64,000 nucleotides of DNA from contig JAVSML010000049.1 of NCBI GenBank assembly GCA_038503035.1, positions 496,001-560,000 on the forward strand. The letters are read 5' to 3'. Positions 1 to 10,009 of the stretch are shown here, piece after piece (the first letter of the stretch is position 1; each line of letters begins with the position of its first letter). The stretch is from Crocodylus rhombifer. Taxonomy: Eukaryota; Chordata; Crocodylia; Crocodylidae. Made by a program: the position numbers and the translations under genes. The notes under the pieces are model-generated. The model saw only the letters and a program-made list of their open reading frames with translations. It ran no database searches and was not told the origin of the DNA.

Positions 1-790
1 GTTATAGGTTTTGAATATATATACATACACACCTTCTGAGGTGTATGAGTGAAATGTGCTACCAATTTCAATCGGAAAAAAAAGTGTGCCCTTGGTATCA
101 AAAGTCTGGGAAATGCTGACCTAAATGTGTAGCACATCACTAAATTCCCTGCACTAAGCTACTCAGCATCCAAGCTCAAATACATTTTACAGATAATGTG
201 TTCTTCACCTAGCTTGTCTACAGAGCCCAATGTGGCAGGCATTCTCAAAGCATATCTCCTGTATCTGGTCTTGTACAAAACACTAAAGATAATCTCAATA
301 TTCATTTCCCCATTAAGCCAGGGGCTAGAGGAATGACTAGAGATATGAACAACCCAGGTTCAATTCCATACAGATTTAAAACTGGTATTTGAACCTTATT
401 TTTCTGCACTCAGTGTTATTTAAAGGGGTGAAATGAGTCCCTTGGTCTTTCCTTAAGTTTTACATGAATAAATACCATACAGGTATAAATAAATGCTCAG
501 TGGGCCATAAGAAAGATATTCAGTACCTGAGAACTAAGGGCACTCACCAGAGAGGTGGGAGATCTTAGATTCAGTTCCTGCTCTAGTTAATATTTTATAC
601 AAAGCACAATCAAGATTGGAAGCTGACACACCAAAGTACCCCACTACTGAGAAAAGAAGGAAACGTGGGTCTGAATCAATTAAAGGAGGTAGCTGAACTG
701 GGGTCTCACATGTCCAGGGTGATTCTACTAACTGTTGGGATGTTGAGTGAAAGATCAGACATTTACAGGGGACAGAGAAGAACCAACTAT
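1..790. other. AT-rich sequence with two tRNA-like SINE traces
   Basis: No gene is visible. Near 350-366 there is a B-box-like string (AGGTTCAATTCC). At about 535-590 a tRNA-like layout reads 'gggcactcacc' followed about 30 bases later by GATTCAGTTCC, which resembles A and B boxes of a tRNA-derived SINE on the plus strand. The same 'gggcactcac' phrase recurs near 59097. The copies are too decayed to be tRNA genes. The stretch ends in the 8-bp target duplication (783-790) of the next element. Confidence 0.4.
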
Positions 791-1927
791 TAGGGCTGCA
801 TGAAGCTTCGGTTGCTGATTTGATTTGGAGGAGATTCAGCCCAATTAGGCAGCCGAATCTCTGAATCTGAATCGAATCAGGAGACCAATAAAAAGGTCTG
901 AATTGATTCAAAGCTGTCCAAATCAATTTCAAAAAGATTCAGAGAGCTTCAGAAATTTGGGCAGTCCCCACTCGCCACTGCAGGGAGCTGGACCTGGACT
1001 CCGTGCAGGTATGTAGGGAGCAGGGGTCGGGGCTGGAGGAGGAGGGAGGAGACCATGGGGGGAACTTGCCAGGCCCCATTCCCTGCCTGCTCCCTAGTTC
1101 TCCTGAGCACCCTCCAATCACCACCTGCTCTCCCAGCCTCTTGTAACCCCCCTCCCCCCAGGGCAGCCCTGCCTGGCCATAGCTCCGTTTTTTACAAAAA
1201 AAATAAAAAAAAAAAAGCCCTGTACTCACTGGTTGCTGCAGCTGGTGTTGGGACTTCCGGGGGCTCTTAGCAGAACCCCCCACACAGCACAGAGCAGGGG
1301 ATTTCCCCCTGCTTGGTAGGAGCTGGTGAGTGCAGTGAGGGTTTTTTGTTGTTTTTGTTAAAGAACCAGGAGCTGGGGCTGTGCAGGGCAACCATGGGTG
1401 CAAGGGTGCTGAGAGATCTGGCAGGGGATGAGGAATCATGGCAGAGCCCCCCCAATGCAACACAGGGCAGCGGGGGCAGCGGGGATTGCACCCCCCCACC
1501 ACTTGGCAGCAGCCAGTGAGTGGGGACTTATTTATTTATTTATTTTTTAAAAGCCGGGATGCTGGGGCTAGGAGAGAAGCTGGGGGATGAGGGCTCATAA
1601 CAGAGCCTCCCATGCAGCATGGGGCACTGGGGGGCAGCCGGGATCATCATCCCCACTGCCTGACACCAGCTGGTGAGTACCAGGCATTTTTTTTTGTTTT
1701 GTTTTGTTTTTTTGAGTCAGGATGCTGGGGCCAGGACAGTGCTAGGAGTGTGGGCCAGGGGATGGGGCTTGTTTGATTCAGAAATTTGGCCAATTGGGCA
1801 GTGGCCAACTCTCCGAATCAGATTCAGCCAAATCGATTTGGGAAAGTGGTTCAAATCACTGAACTGAATCACTATCCTCTGAATTAGCTGAATCCGAAAT
1901 GAACAGCAGCCTCTTTGCACAGGCCTA
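791..1927. mobile_element. Non-autonomous hAT-type element (family A MITE)
   Basis: The element is bounded by a perfect 8-bp direct repeat, CCAACTAT, at 783-790 and 1928-1935, the target duplication length typical of hAT transposons. Its ends are imperfect inverted repeats: TAGGGCTGCATGAAG on the left and TAGGCCTGTGCAAAG when the right end is read on the minus strand. Both ends carry about 150 bases of subterminal sequence crowded with GATTC/GAATC motifs (791-950 and 1765-1910), a pattern expected of transposase binding regions. The core is GC-rich and tandemly repeated and encodes nothing recognisable. The element is 1137 bp, with no transposase of its own. The subterminal sequence closely resembles the end of the hAT element near 8460-8633. 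Confidence 0.88.
1315..1690 (+). repeat. Degenerate tandem repeat inside the hAT MITE
   Basis: At least two and a half copies of a 155-195 base unit follow one another. Each has a 'gctggtgagt'-like phrase (about 1322, 1515, 1671), a T-rich tract, a 'gatgctggggc' phrase and a 'gatgagg..catggcagagcc' phrase. The T-rich tract differs in length between units. Open frames through it are by-products of GC-rich repetition. Confidence 0.6.
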
Positions 1928-2342
1928 CCAACTATACTGGCCATATGCTGCTCCTACACTTGTGCATTTTTTTCCTGTCCTCTTGTGATGGCTTTAGTTT
2001 CCTCACAGGGAAACTAGGGACTCTAAGCAGAGAGGCAGTTGCTGTGAGAAGTAGCGCAGCATACCTGGTATGTGTGGTTTTTATAGAATTTTTCTTCTTC
2101 TCTAGAGTAACTGATTGACAGGGCTTGCTCTGTATGGGGCTAGTTTAGCTAACTGAAGGATGGAGCTAGGATAGGTAGCCATATAAAAGACAGTCCCTTG
2201 CAAACTGAATGAGCAGAGAACACAGGGCAGTAAACGGAGAGGGAGTTTGCCCTGGAAGGAAACCAGGGAGCAGGAGACTGTGCATAAGAGTACAGGTGTG
2301 GGTGTTTTAGTGTGTGCCTTTAGTGATTTATTGTTTCGTACT

Positions 2343-3140
2343 GGCTAAGGACAGACATTACAAATAAACCAGTTTAAGGGATAAGAAATTGATCTAAACC
2401 TGTAACAGAATAGAAGTTCAGTGCATATAAACCAGTTTTAACATGTCTGAAACCGGTTTAAGATAAACCTGGTTGAATGTAGTATCAGACTTGATTGATT
2501 TAGGTCATACCAGTTTATGAAACTTCTGTTCCAGACCTCTTCCTGGTTCAAATTAAATCACATTCCCCCAGCTTCCCAGCATTTTGCAGCTTTGGGCTGG
2601 GCTCTGCTGTCTGCTCCAGAGAACAGGGCTGGTCCAGTCCCTCTGCTCCATAGCTCATACAGGGAGCAGGGGGCAAGCCAAGCTGGGGAAGCAGTTCACT
2701 GGTGGGGAGGAGCCCCCCCCAGGAAAACTCCAGCTAGGGTCTGGGTCAATGGCGGGAGTAAAACATCCCTTCCCCTGCTCAAAATTACTCCTGGTTGTGA
2801 CTGTGGACTACAAGTCCCAGGGGCACCTGGAAGCAGGAAGTGGAAGCGATGAGCAATTCTGCAGAGTCCTGCTTCTGTGATTATGGACTGAAAACCCTAG
2901 CGACCTCAGGGCAGCAGGAAGAGGAAGTGAACAAACACCCCTGCTGAATACATGCCAGAAAGCCATGTTCTAGTGCCCCCATGGCTTCTGGCCTGAGCCA
3001 CTGCAGGCATGTGGCTGCATTTCCCAAATCAAAAGTAAATGTGTGTTCATTTGCTTATTGGTTCAATCTTTGCAGCTTAGACTAACCTGCAAAAAATTAA
3101 TCAATTCAGCCTCAGGCTTTTTCACTGTCTGTACTTAGCC
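2343..3140. mobile_element. Family C DNA transposon, composite-end copy
   Basis: The left end GGCTAAGGACAGACATTAC and the right end, read on the minus strand as GGCTAAGTACAGACAGTG, form terminal inverted repeats shared with copies at 13.9, 19.2, 22.1, 30.8 and 61.9 kb. The left 200 bases repeat 'aaaccggttt'-like motifs. The right end carries the second type of family terminus ('aaaaagcctga', then 'gattgaatc'). The middle is GC-rich and has no recognisable coding. No clear target duplication was found, so the superfamily is uncertain, although the TAGGGACAG start resembles hAT ends. Confidence 0.7.
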
Positions 3141-3189
3141 ATCAAGTTTTGTTTACAGTTTAGTTGTCCCTTAGGGAGCAAAGGAGGCA

Positions 3190-4680
3190 TAAATGAAGTC
3201 TAGGTTTGCAGTTGTGACCTGCATAGAATGTGCCATGTTTGTGTTTCTCCCACAGCGTCAGAATATGTAAGCTGATGTCTACTCTGGAGGAAAAGATTCA
3301 AAGGTTGGATGCATGGATACCCATGCTGCATCATATCAAGGAAAAGAATTACTTGGGCAGGAGTTATGAGATTCTGGGACTGGAGAGGCCAAAGGGAAAA
3401 GAGAAGTGGAGGAACGTGACTACTAGAAGAAGGAGAACTCAAGAGGAGTAAATTGAAGTTAGCAACCATTTTCTACTGTTTCATTTGCTTTTTCATGCCC
3501 TTGTAACAAGGTATTTAGCAGAATTTCATTGGATTCTGAGAGGTCATGCCATTACTACTTCTGCTATGACTTTGAGCTTGCAACTGCTGGGTTGTCAATT
3601 GTGCACCTTAGTGGCTGCACTACCCCAGCCCCCTTTCTACTGCTTGGTGTGGTGGAACTTCTGAGGAAAAAAGGCAGAAGACAGAACATCAGCAGACTAG
3701 CGAGCAGAAAGTACAGTGCCCCAGGGATGACCACTGAAGGAACACTACACCAGGAACCAAGAGAAGAGTGGTGGTGGTTGGTAACTCTCTTCTGTAGGAG
3801 GCAGAAGTGCCAGTTTGTTGCACAGATTTGGGGTTCCGGGAGGTGTGCTGTTTGCCTGAAGCTTTAATTCAGGATGTTAGAGAGATTGCCAAAGCTCATC
3901 CATCCCTCAGGCCACTACCTTTTTCCACTTATCCATGTAGGCAACAACAATATTGCCGGAAACAACACTGAGCAGATCAAAGGCAACTATGAGGCTTTTC
4001 GCAGGAGGGCTAAGGAGTTTAGAAAACAAGTGATATTTTCATCAATCCTCCCCTTGGAAGGCAAGGGGCAGGCAGACACCATCTTATCTTGACAGTAGAT
4101 GCACAGCTGAAACAGTGGTGTTGCTGTGAAGGTGTTAAATGTTTTGACCAACAGGCAGATATTCGGGGGGATCAGAATTGTTATCATGAGATGGGATCCA
4201 TCTGACCACAACTGGAAAGAGGATCTTTTGGCATTGTCTGGCCAACTTACTAAGCAGGGTTTTAAACTAGGTTTCATGGGGGATGGTGAATAGAACCCTT
4301 TAGCAACAGAGCAAACAAAAAGCCAGAAAGGACCGGAAGGAGCATCCCAACTCTGGGAAAGGCCCAAGAAACCACAGGACAGCAACAAGTGATGCAAAAG
4401 GGAAGTAGAATGAACTGCAAATTATGGTGTGTGTGTATACACAAATGTGAAAAGTATGGGGAATAAAAAAATGAGTTGGAAGCTGCCACCTGTGAAGGGA
4501 ACTATGATTTGACTGGTATCAAAGAGACTTGGTAGGATATCTCTTATGATTAGAACATTAATGTTGAGGGCTACAGCGTTATTCTGTTTTGGAAGGATAG
4601 GGTTGGAATAAAAAGTGGTGGTCACTTTCTACGTCTAATGTACATACATTTGCTCCCTGGTTCAGGAGGAAGAAAGCAGA
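3190..4680 (+). pseudogene. Old CR1 LINE 5' fragment (ORF1 and start of ORF2)
   Basis: Interrupted frames read as a decayed CR1 ORF1. A Cys-x-x-Cys segment near 3215-3250 is followed, at 3874-4092, by a stretch matching the SGNH/GDSL-esterase-like part of CR1 ORF1 ('IHVGNNN' where the intact copy at 56 kb has IHVGTND, then 'VIFSSILP'). From about 4400 the start of ORF2 is recognisable by analogy to 'CLYTNARS..ETWW', with many stops. Similarity ends near 4680, where the inverted-repeat structure begins. It is far more diverged than the CR1 copies at 38, 50 and 53-57 kb, so it is an older insertion. Confidence 0.75.
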
Positions 4681-4712
4681 GCAAAATGCATTTGGGTGAA
4701 GGCACTGGGAAG

Positions 4713-6050
4713 GCTCCCTGTTACAGGCTACTGTCACTGCTGCATTCATCCCACTCTGCCTTAAAACAAACAAGGCAGACAAGGTTCTTTGGGTCAATCT
4801 GATATCTTTTATTAGATCAGCTGAATAGTTGGAGAAATATATATTGGCAAGCTCTCGGGTTTAAAAACCCTTTGTCAGGCTGAGGAAACATCTGCAGTTG
4901 GTGTGTGTGCTCTTCCTGCATGGAATGAATAGGCAAGAAAGCCAGTCAGTGAAAATGTAAACTGAGGCATCAGAAGGTGAGAGGGAGGCTGGAGTGGGGG
5001 ATGCATCAGCAAGGTAAAAGTGGAGAGGTACCTGGGGAGTCAGATGTCAGGCAGGTTATAGTGCGTCATAAATCCAATGTCTATATTGAGTTCATGAGTT
5101 TTTATATCCAGTAGATTTATGAAGTGAAGCTTGTAGGCTTGTCTACAAAAGCTGTTTTGTAAATTCAAACAAGCACCGAACTTTGCTGACCTCATGACCA
5201 GAAGCAAACTTCCTACAGCCCAAAACACACTGAATGGATCCAGACCATATGCCATGACAAGAAATGCAAACCCCGTCAACATATATCCAGTACCCCCACA
5301 ATTACTACACCCCACAACAGAACCATCACCATTCCTGGATCTTACAGCTGCACCTCCAGAAATGTTCTATATCTCATCCAGTGCACCAAATACCCTGATG
5401 GAAAATATGTAGGAGACACCAACCAACAACTGTGCACCAGAATGAATGCATACCAGACATCTATTAAAGGCAAGAACACCCAATTACCAGTGGCAGCACA
5501 TTTCTCACAAGGAAACCACACTCTATCCAGTCTCTAAGTCCTGATCCTCAAAGGGAATTTACAAAATTCCTTTTGCAGACAAGCCTACAAACTTCACTTC
5601 ATAAATCTACTAGTATAAAAACCAGGGACTCAATACAGATGTTGAAATTATGACACACTGTAACCTGCCTGCGATCTGACTCCCCAGGTACCTCTCCACT
5701 TTTATCTGGCTGATACATCCCCCTTTCCCCACCCCCACGCAAGCCTCTCTCTCACCCCCTGATACCTCAATTTACTTTTTCACTGAATGTCTTTCTTGCA
5801 TATCAGCCAAGCCTCCGGCTTTTTTACTATTCATGCCATCCAAGAACAGCACATACACCAACTGCTGATGCTTCCTCAGCCTGATGAAGCGTTTTTATAT
5901 CTGAAAGCTTGCTAAGATATATTTCTCTAACTATTCAGTTGGTCTAATAAAAGATATCAGATTGACCCAAAGAATCTTGTCTGCTTGTGTGTGTTAAGGC
6001 AGAGCGGGATGAATGCAGCAGGGATGCTAGCCTGTAACAGGGACCCGTCC
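4713..6050. mobile_element. Penelope-like element in inverted-repeat configuration
   Basis: Two arms of about 460-490 bases face each other: 4713-5176 and, inverted, 5557-6050. Each arm runs from the end of a coding region ('CRQAYKLHFINLL' appears on minus in the left arm and on plus in the right) through a hairpin-bearing terminal block to 'aaagaaccttgtctg' and a further shared segment 'aaggcagagygggatgaatgcagcag'. The central 380 bases encode the GIY-YIG remnant. Inverted or head-to-head terminal repeats are a known feature of Penelope-like retroelements. Isolated copies of the terminal block occur at 22.8, 42.8, 46.4, 46.7, 49.7 and 61.5 kb. Confidence 0.75.
5250..5537 (+). pseudogene. GIY-YIG endonuclease remnant of a Penelope-like element
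   Basis: In the frame starting at 5250 a Cys-His-Asp-Lys-Lys-Cys motif is followed by a serine/threonine-rich spacer. Then comes a GIY-YIG core: VLYLIQC, a short linker, KYVGDT (YVGET in typical relatives), and an arginine-bearing TRMN helix. This order, a cysteine motif and then GIY-YIG, is characteristic of the C-terminus of Penelope-like reverse transcriptases, where the nuclease nicks target DNA. A stop at 5535-5537 breaks the frame, and similarity continues beyond it to about 5640. No reverse transcriptase lies upstream, so this is a 5'-truncated, dead copy. The assignment rests on motif recognition. Confidence 0.72.
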
Positions 6051-6735
6051 TGGTGCTGGTTAGATCTTGGCCTGTCCACATGTTTCTGGGCCAACTGCCC
6101 ACCCCTTTCTCCTGCCATGTCTTGATGAAAAACTGATTCAGCTGTTACCCAGGTGGGAGGATGCCCATTTAGCATACTGATGTCTAGGGGTAACATCCAT
6201 TCCACCGCTCCACACCTTCCCTGCACTGCGGCCCATGCCTTGCAGATCGCATTCTTCACCCATACCAGCTGTGGTCCCTTCTCTGGGACCTAGGCTTCCC
6301 CTTATTCCCTGACTCCACCTTCAGGCCAGTCTGTATCCCAAGCCTCTTGCTCTTGATGGAAAACTGATTTAAATGTAACCCAGGCAGGAGACTGCCAATT
6401 TAAGCCCGATGGCTAGGGGTAAAATCCGTTCCATAGCTCTATACCTTCCCTACACTGCAGCCCATGCCTCACAGATGGCATCACATACAGCCAAGCTCAC
6501 CTAGAACCTCACAACTCCACTGCAGCCAGTAAGCCTCAGGCCTCTCAAAGATCTTACAGGTCTGGGCTTTCTCCAGCCAGAACTGTGTGTGCATGTGGTG
6601 GCTGGAAGTTTTCAGGTACTCCCTACCCGTCTTTCACTAGGGAAGTTAGCGGTCCTGGCATTTCCTGTGGCTGCTGCACCACTGGCAGTCTCACCAGCCC
6701 CCCCTACCCTGGCAGGGTACAGGTTTTAGGTCATG
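6033..6735 (-). mobile_element. Truncated LTR-like fragment
   Basis: The plus-strand end TGTAACAGGGACC and the following 220 bases match the candidate LTR at 10.18-11.03 kb (shared order: 'gggccaac', 'tctcctgccatg', 'ccttccctac', 'gcccatgcc..cacagat'). It contains an internal direct duplication of about 130 bases (6119-6250 and 6352-6482). The far terminus seen in the other copy ('cttgctaca' on plus) is missing. The fragment abuts the broken end of the hAT transposase. Confidence 0.45.
6119..6482 (+). repeat. Direct duplication of a ~130-base segment
   Basis: Two copies, 6119-6250 and 6352-6482, share 'cttgatg.aaaactgatt', 'taacccaggygggag', 'ctaggggtaa', 'accttccctrcactgc' and 'gcccatgcc'. 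They are separated by about 100 unrelated bases, so this is a spaced duplication inside the LTR-like fragment. Confidence 0.7.
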
Positions 6736-7700
6736 CCCAGAACCTGGGGCTTTCTCCTTTCCCATAGCCTCCTTTCTCATGGATGGCCCTCTGTTGCTCA
6801 ACCAGCCTTTTGAGCATCAGGTATGTGGAGTTCCACTGAGTCTCCATATCCTGCATGATTTTGTTCTGCAGGATGCTCAGCTCTGCCTGTTTCATCCGCA
6901 GCATCTTGTCCCCCTTGATGTTCTGGTGGAAGTAGCCTGCCATCTTCCTGCATTTCAAAATCAGCTGGCTGGTAGTGACACCACCGTCATTGGGAACCAT
7001 ATTGACCCCACTGTCAGTGACCGGGAAACCACAGGTGAGGTCACCCTGCCCAACGAGCCACCGTGCACCATGCAGTTCATGGCCACCATGAGCTCCTTTG
7101 CCATGTGGGACTCATCCATCACCTCTGCTTGATGGAGAGCCCATTGATGGCCTGATTTATTGCATCAGTGCCCTGTCAGGGAGAGGTAGGCATGATCTCC
7201 ACCTTGGCTGCTCCAGATGTCCAAGGTGAAGTGCAAGGGTACCTGTGACTCTGCCTTGTGCAGCTCCTCCCCCAAGTACTCTCTGCATACCTCATACAGG
7301 GAGGGCACCATTGTCCTAATAAAGGTGGTGTCTGCAGGAACTGGATAAAATGGGGTCATGAGTGTCATGAGCCACCTGAACCCTGGATGTTCAACAAGGG
7401 AGAAGGGCTGACCATCCACAACAAGCATCTCTCCAATGCTCTGGGTGACCTCGCTTGCCCTTGCAATGCACCCCCCTTTGTCTGTGACCCACTGGTCCAG
7501 GGTGGCCTGCCTCTGCTTTGTGGGGATGGGGACTTTGGAGCAAGAGGGGGACTTCTTTTTGGGCATGCTCCCACTGGTGCCAGGCAGAGGAAGAACAGTG
7601 GAGCACAAACTCAGATTCTCCCTCCTTCCCCAGAATTTCCTTGGCTATTGCACTCAGCTCCCCTGCTTCTAGATCCAGCTCCTTCTCTGCCATGGGTTAG
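6735..7700 (-). pseudogene. hAT transposase remnant (ZBED-like), 3' truncated
   Basis: On the minus strand, frames at 7693-7391 and 7608-7165 give an N-terminal region and then the start of the RNase-H-like fold. Visible phrases are 'KQRQATLDQWV', 'DGQPFSLVEHPGFRWLM' and 'PLHFTLDIWSS', as in ZBED-type hAT transposases (catalytic Asp of the 'T.DLWTS' motif). A further frame, 7000-6731, carries 'CRKMAGYFH' and 'METQWNSTYLMLKRLVEQ', the conserved block before the C-terminal dimerisation domain. At least two frameshifts or gaps separate the parts. The C-terminal hATC domain is absent because similarity stops at the LTR-like fragment near 6735, so no active enzyme can be made. Confidence 0.82.
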
Positions 7701-8633
7701 CTCACACTAGGAGCTGAAATTGGGGTGGAGGATATTGTCATGCTGGTGCTGGTGGCCATTTCTGGTGTTAGTGGAGATGGTTCAGGTGCAGGGACAGGTA
7801 CTGCTTCCACTTCCTTGCTCCCGCTGGCAGAAGAAAACTCATCGCTGCAAGGAAAGAAGTTGTGTCTGTGTTTGGTGGGGAAGGACTTGCAACTCTTCCC
7901 CTACCCTCTGTAGCCCCTCTCCCTCCCCTGCCAGAAGATCTGGCACCTGCCTTTCCAGCACGCTTCATAATGTTTGCTGTGCTGGAAAATGTGTGTGTGT
8001 ATGTGTGTGTGTTTGTGTAATATATCTTGTATGTGCAATGTATCTTCTTCTATCTGTTTAATATATGCTTGTGTGTGTGTAATATATCTTCTATGTGCAA
8101 TACATTGCCTATCTGCTGTTTATTATATTTTCTTTCAGATGTTTATTATATCTTCTATCTGTAATATATTGGAAAGGTGTATCCAATCCTTTCCAAGAAG
8201 AGAGACTAGCAAGAGAGTAACTAGAAGGCAGCCAGTACCTTTCACATGCTATTGCTTCCAGACAGAGAAAGCTCACAAAAGGGAGAGAAAGGCTTTACAC
8301 AGAGCCTTATATGCTGTTTCTACGTCCCTCCCTCAGAGCACTGTGATTGGAAGGGAAAGATCACAGTCACTAGCCAGCTATTAATGTCAATATCAGAGCA
8401 GTCCTTCCCCTTCTCCTCACCCTCTCCCCCTTCTCAGTTTCTTTTTCTGCACAAGACCACCTCTTCTGATTTGCCGAATCGCCAAATCTTTTTCTGAATC
8501 AATTTGGATGCTTTGAATCAAATCAGAGCTTTTAATGGGTCTCCCAATTCGATTAGGATTTGATGATTTGGCTGCCAAATCAGGCCGAATCTTCTCCGAA
8601 TCAAATCAGCAATCAAACATTCTCACACCCCTA
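7700..8633 (-). mobile_element. 5' end and terminal inverted repeat of the hAT element
   Basis: This is the upstream part of the hAT copy whose transposase reads on the minus strand. The outer end, read on minus, is TAGGGGTGTGAGAATG. It is followed by 170 bases of GATTC-rich subterminal sequence (8460-8633) that parallels the left end of the MITE at 791-950, including 'gattgctgatttgatt' and 'gaccyattaaaa'. The outer 8 bases, 8634-8641 (ACAGTAAT), would be the target duplication, but the opposite end of the element is not recognisable. Confidence 0.7.
7988..8165 (+). repeat. TG-rich microsatellite
   Basis: An interrupted TG/TGTA repeat with 'gtgtgtgtgt' cores at about 7990-8020 and 8070-8080, and intervening 'aatatatctt.tatgtgcaat' units repeated at 8020-8160. 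Confidence 0.75.
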
Positions 8634-8654
8634 ACAGTAATGCCTATGTTCTAC

Positions 8655-9232
8655 TCTGGGTATTTTTCATGCATCTGGGCTTTGCTGGTTGCCACGTGAG
8701 GAGGGGACGAAATTTTTCCCTTTCTGCTGCTACAAGGTCTTTTTTTACTGCATTCCTCAGAAGCACTGGGTGTTGACAGCAGCCAATGCCTGTATTTTGA
8801 CTGGGGTGTGCCAGTACTTCAGAGGTTCCCAGCTAGAGGATCTTGTCCCTCAGCACAAAGTCAGACCGATCGCTATAATTAGGTCAGCAAGGAATTTCAC
8901 CCCACGGTCAGATTGGTATAGACTATGGAGAGTTTTGCCTTCTTATGTAGAGGGGAATATGGCCCTTTTCCTAAGATCTCTTTACTGTATTTTTAACAAC
9001 CTTTGCAGAAGCAGGACATGGGCTGCCATGATCCCCTTGTTTTGCTTGTGGCAGTTATTTGGATGTTTTGTCTTGTGTTGTGTCAGGGTCAACTGGATAG
9101 TTTTGCTAAAATGTTAGACAATGGATTTTATGGGATTGTTTGTATAGGGATGATCCTTCTTCATGCAAGGCATTAGACTAGATGGCCTCTCAAGGTCCCC
9201 TCCAGCCCTACTTCCCTATAACTCCAAAATCA
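8655..9232 (+). mobile_element. CR1-like LINE 3' end, old
   Basis: The final 60 bases ('agactagatggcctctcaag', then 'gtcccctccagccctac') match the conserved end of CR1 3' regions on the plus strand. Upstream text such as 'agagttttgccttctt' resembles 3'-UTR sequence of reptilian CR1-type elements. The 142-residue open frame at 8689-9117 matches nothing I know and is probably incidental. Confidence 0.5.
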
Positions 9233-9972
9233 AAGTATGTGCACTAAAGAAGCACATGGAGACTGGGATTGGTGGGGAATGTTTCCCTGAGTTTATGTAA
9301 GTAATGGTAAGGTTTCCAAAACTTTTATTAGATGTTGGGGATTTGGAGGGTGGGGTTAATCCAGAAATGTTTATAGGAAACATTTCTGCTAGCAAGACTG
9401 TATAATTGAAAATGGGATGTTTTGAGCTTGTTTATGTCTAATTCCTTATGTCATATTACCTTCAGGAAAATGTCACCTCCCTAGAACAAAAGGTTAAGAC
9501 AAGCAATGCTGAACTACACAACCAGGTTGTCTGACAAGTCTGCCCATTGAAAAACTAAAGAGTCAGCACCATGACTGTCAGGCAAGCTGTGTCCATTAGC
9601 TACAGTTTCTGCACCTTAATTACCCTCTTTTTAAAAAAATATCATCTTCAAAGGCTTCACCACTAATGCTACCTCATCACTTGTCCACAATGGCAGTTCC
9701 TCTTTTTCAGCTATTAGATTCTCTCTATCCCGAGTTTCCAGCAAGACATTCGGCAATAATACTGCCTGCACAAAGGACACAGGTAGTTTAAACAAGCAGA
9801 CTTGTTAAGCAAGAACATCAAGATATTTTACTGTATCTCCCAGTACAGATTTTACACCTCTTTCTGCTGAAAGAACACTACTAAACGGTAACATTTTCTT
9901 TAAAAAAATCTTCCAAAATATGAATGGACAGACTGTTTCCTCAAATAATCAGAAGGGAGTGGCGAAAAACTA
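9233..9972. other. No gene seen
   Basis: Unique-looking AT-rich sequence with only short chance frames. It ends at the next element's terminus. Confidence 0.6.
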
Positions 9973-10009
9973 TAGGGTACATCTACACATACAAATGCTC
10001 CAGGGTGTG

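Noticed and set aside
535..600. Possible tRNA gene
   Set aside because: A- and B-box-like strings are present, but no acceptor stem or cloverleaf can be drawn. A SINE trace is more likely.
939..1502. 187-residue minus frame
   Set aside because: Pro/Ser-rich translation of the GC-rich tandem core of the hAT MITE; no domain.
5040..5315. 91-residue minus frame as a separate gene
   Set aside because: It partly translates the left arm of the inverted Penelope-like structure and partly the antisense of its centre.
5878..5935. Hammerhead-ribozyme-like core in the Penelope terminal block (CTGATGA ... GAAA with a short stem between)
   Set aside because: Penelope-like elements are known to carry hammerhead motifs, and CTGATGA, a hairpin and GAAAGC..GC are present. 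However, the bases outside the core do not pair to give helix I, and other copies have changed core bases (CTGACAA, GAGA). A structure search over all copies would be needed.
7988..8165. CRISPR-like array
   Set aside because: The short repeated phrases are microsatellite TG/TATCTT units without regular spacers, in a vertebrate-type sequence.
783..8641. One single 7.8-kb hAT element spanning from the left end at 791 to the right end at 8633
   Set aside because: The end at 791 pairs with 1927 through an exact 8-bp duplication, and the octamer outside 8633 (ACAGTAAT) does not match the one at 783-790.
8689..9117. 142-residue plus-strand open frame
   Set aside because: It lies in a CR1-like 3' end and has no recognisable domain or codon pattern.
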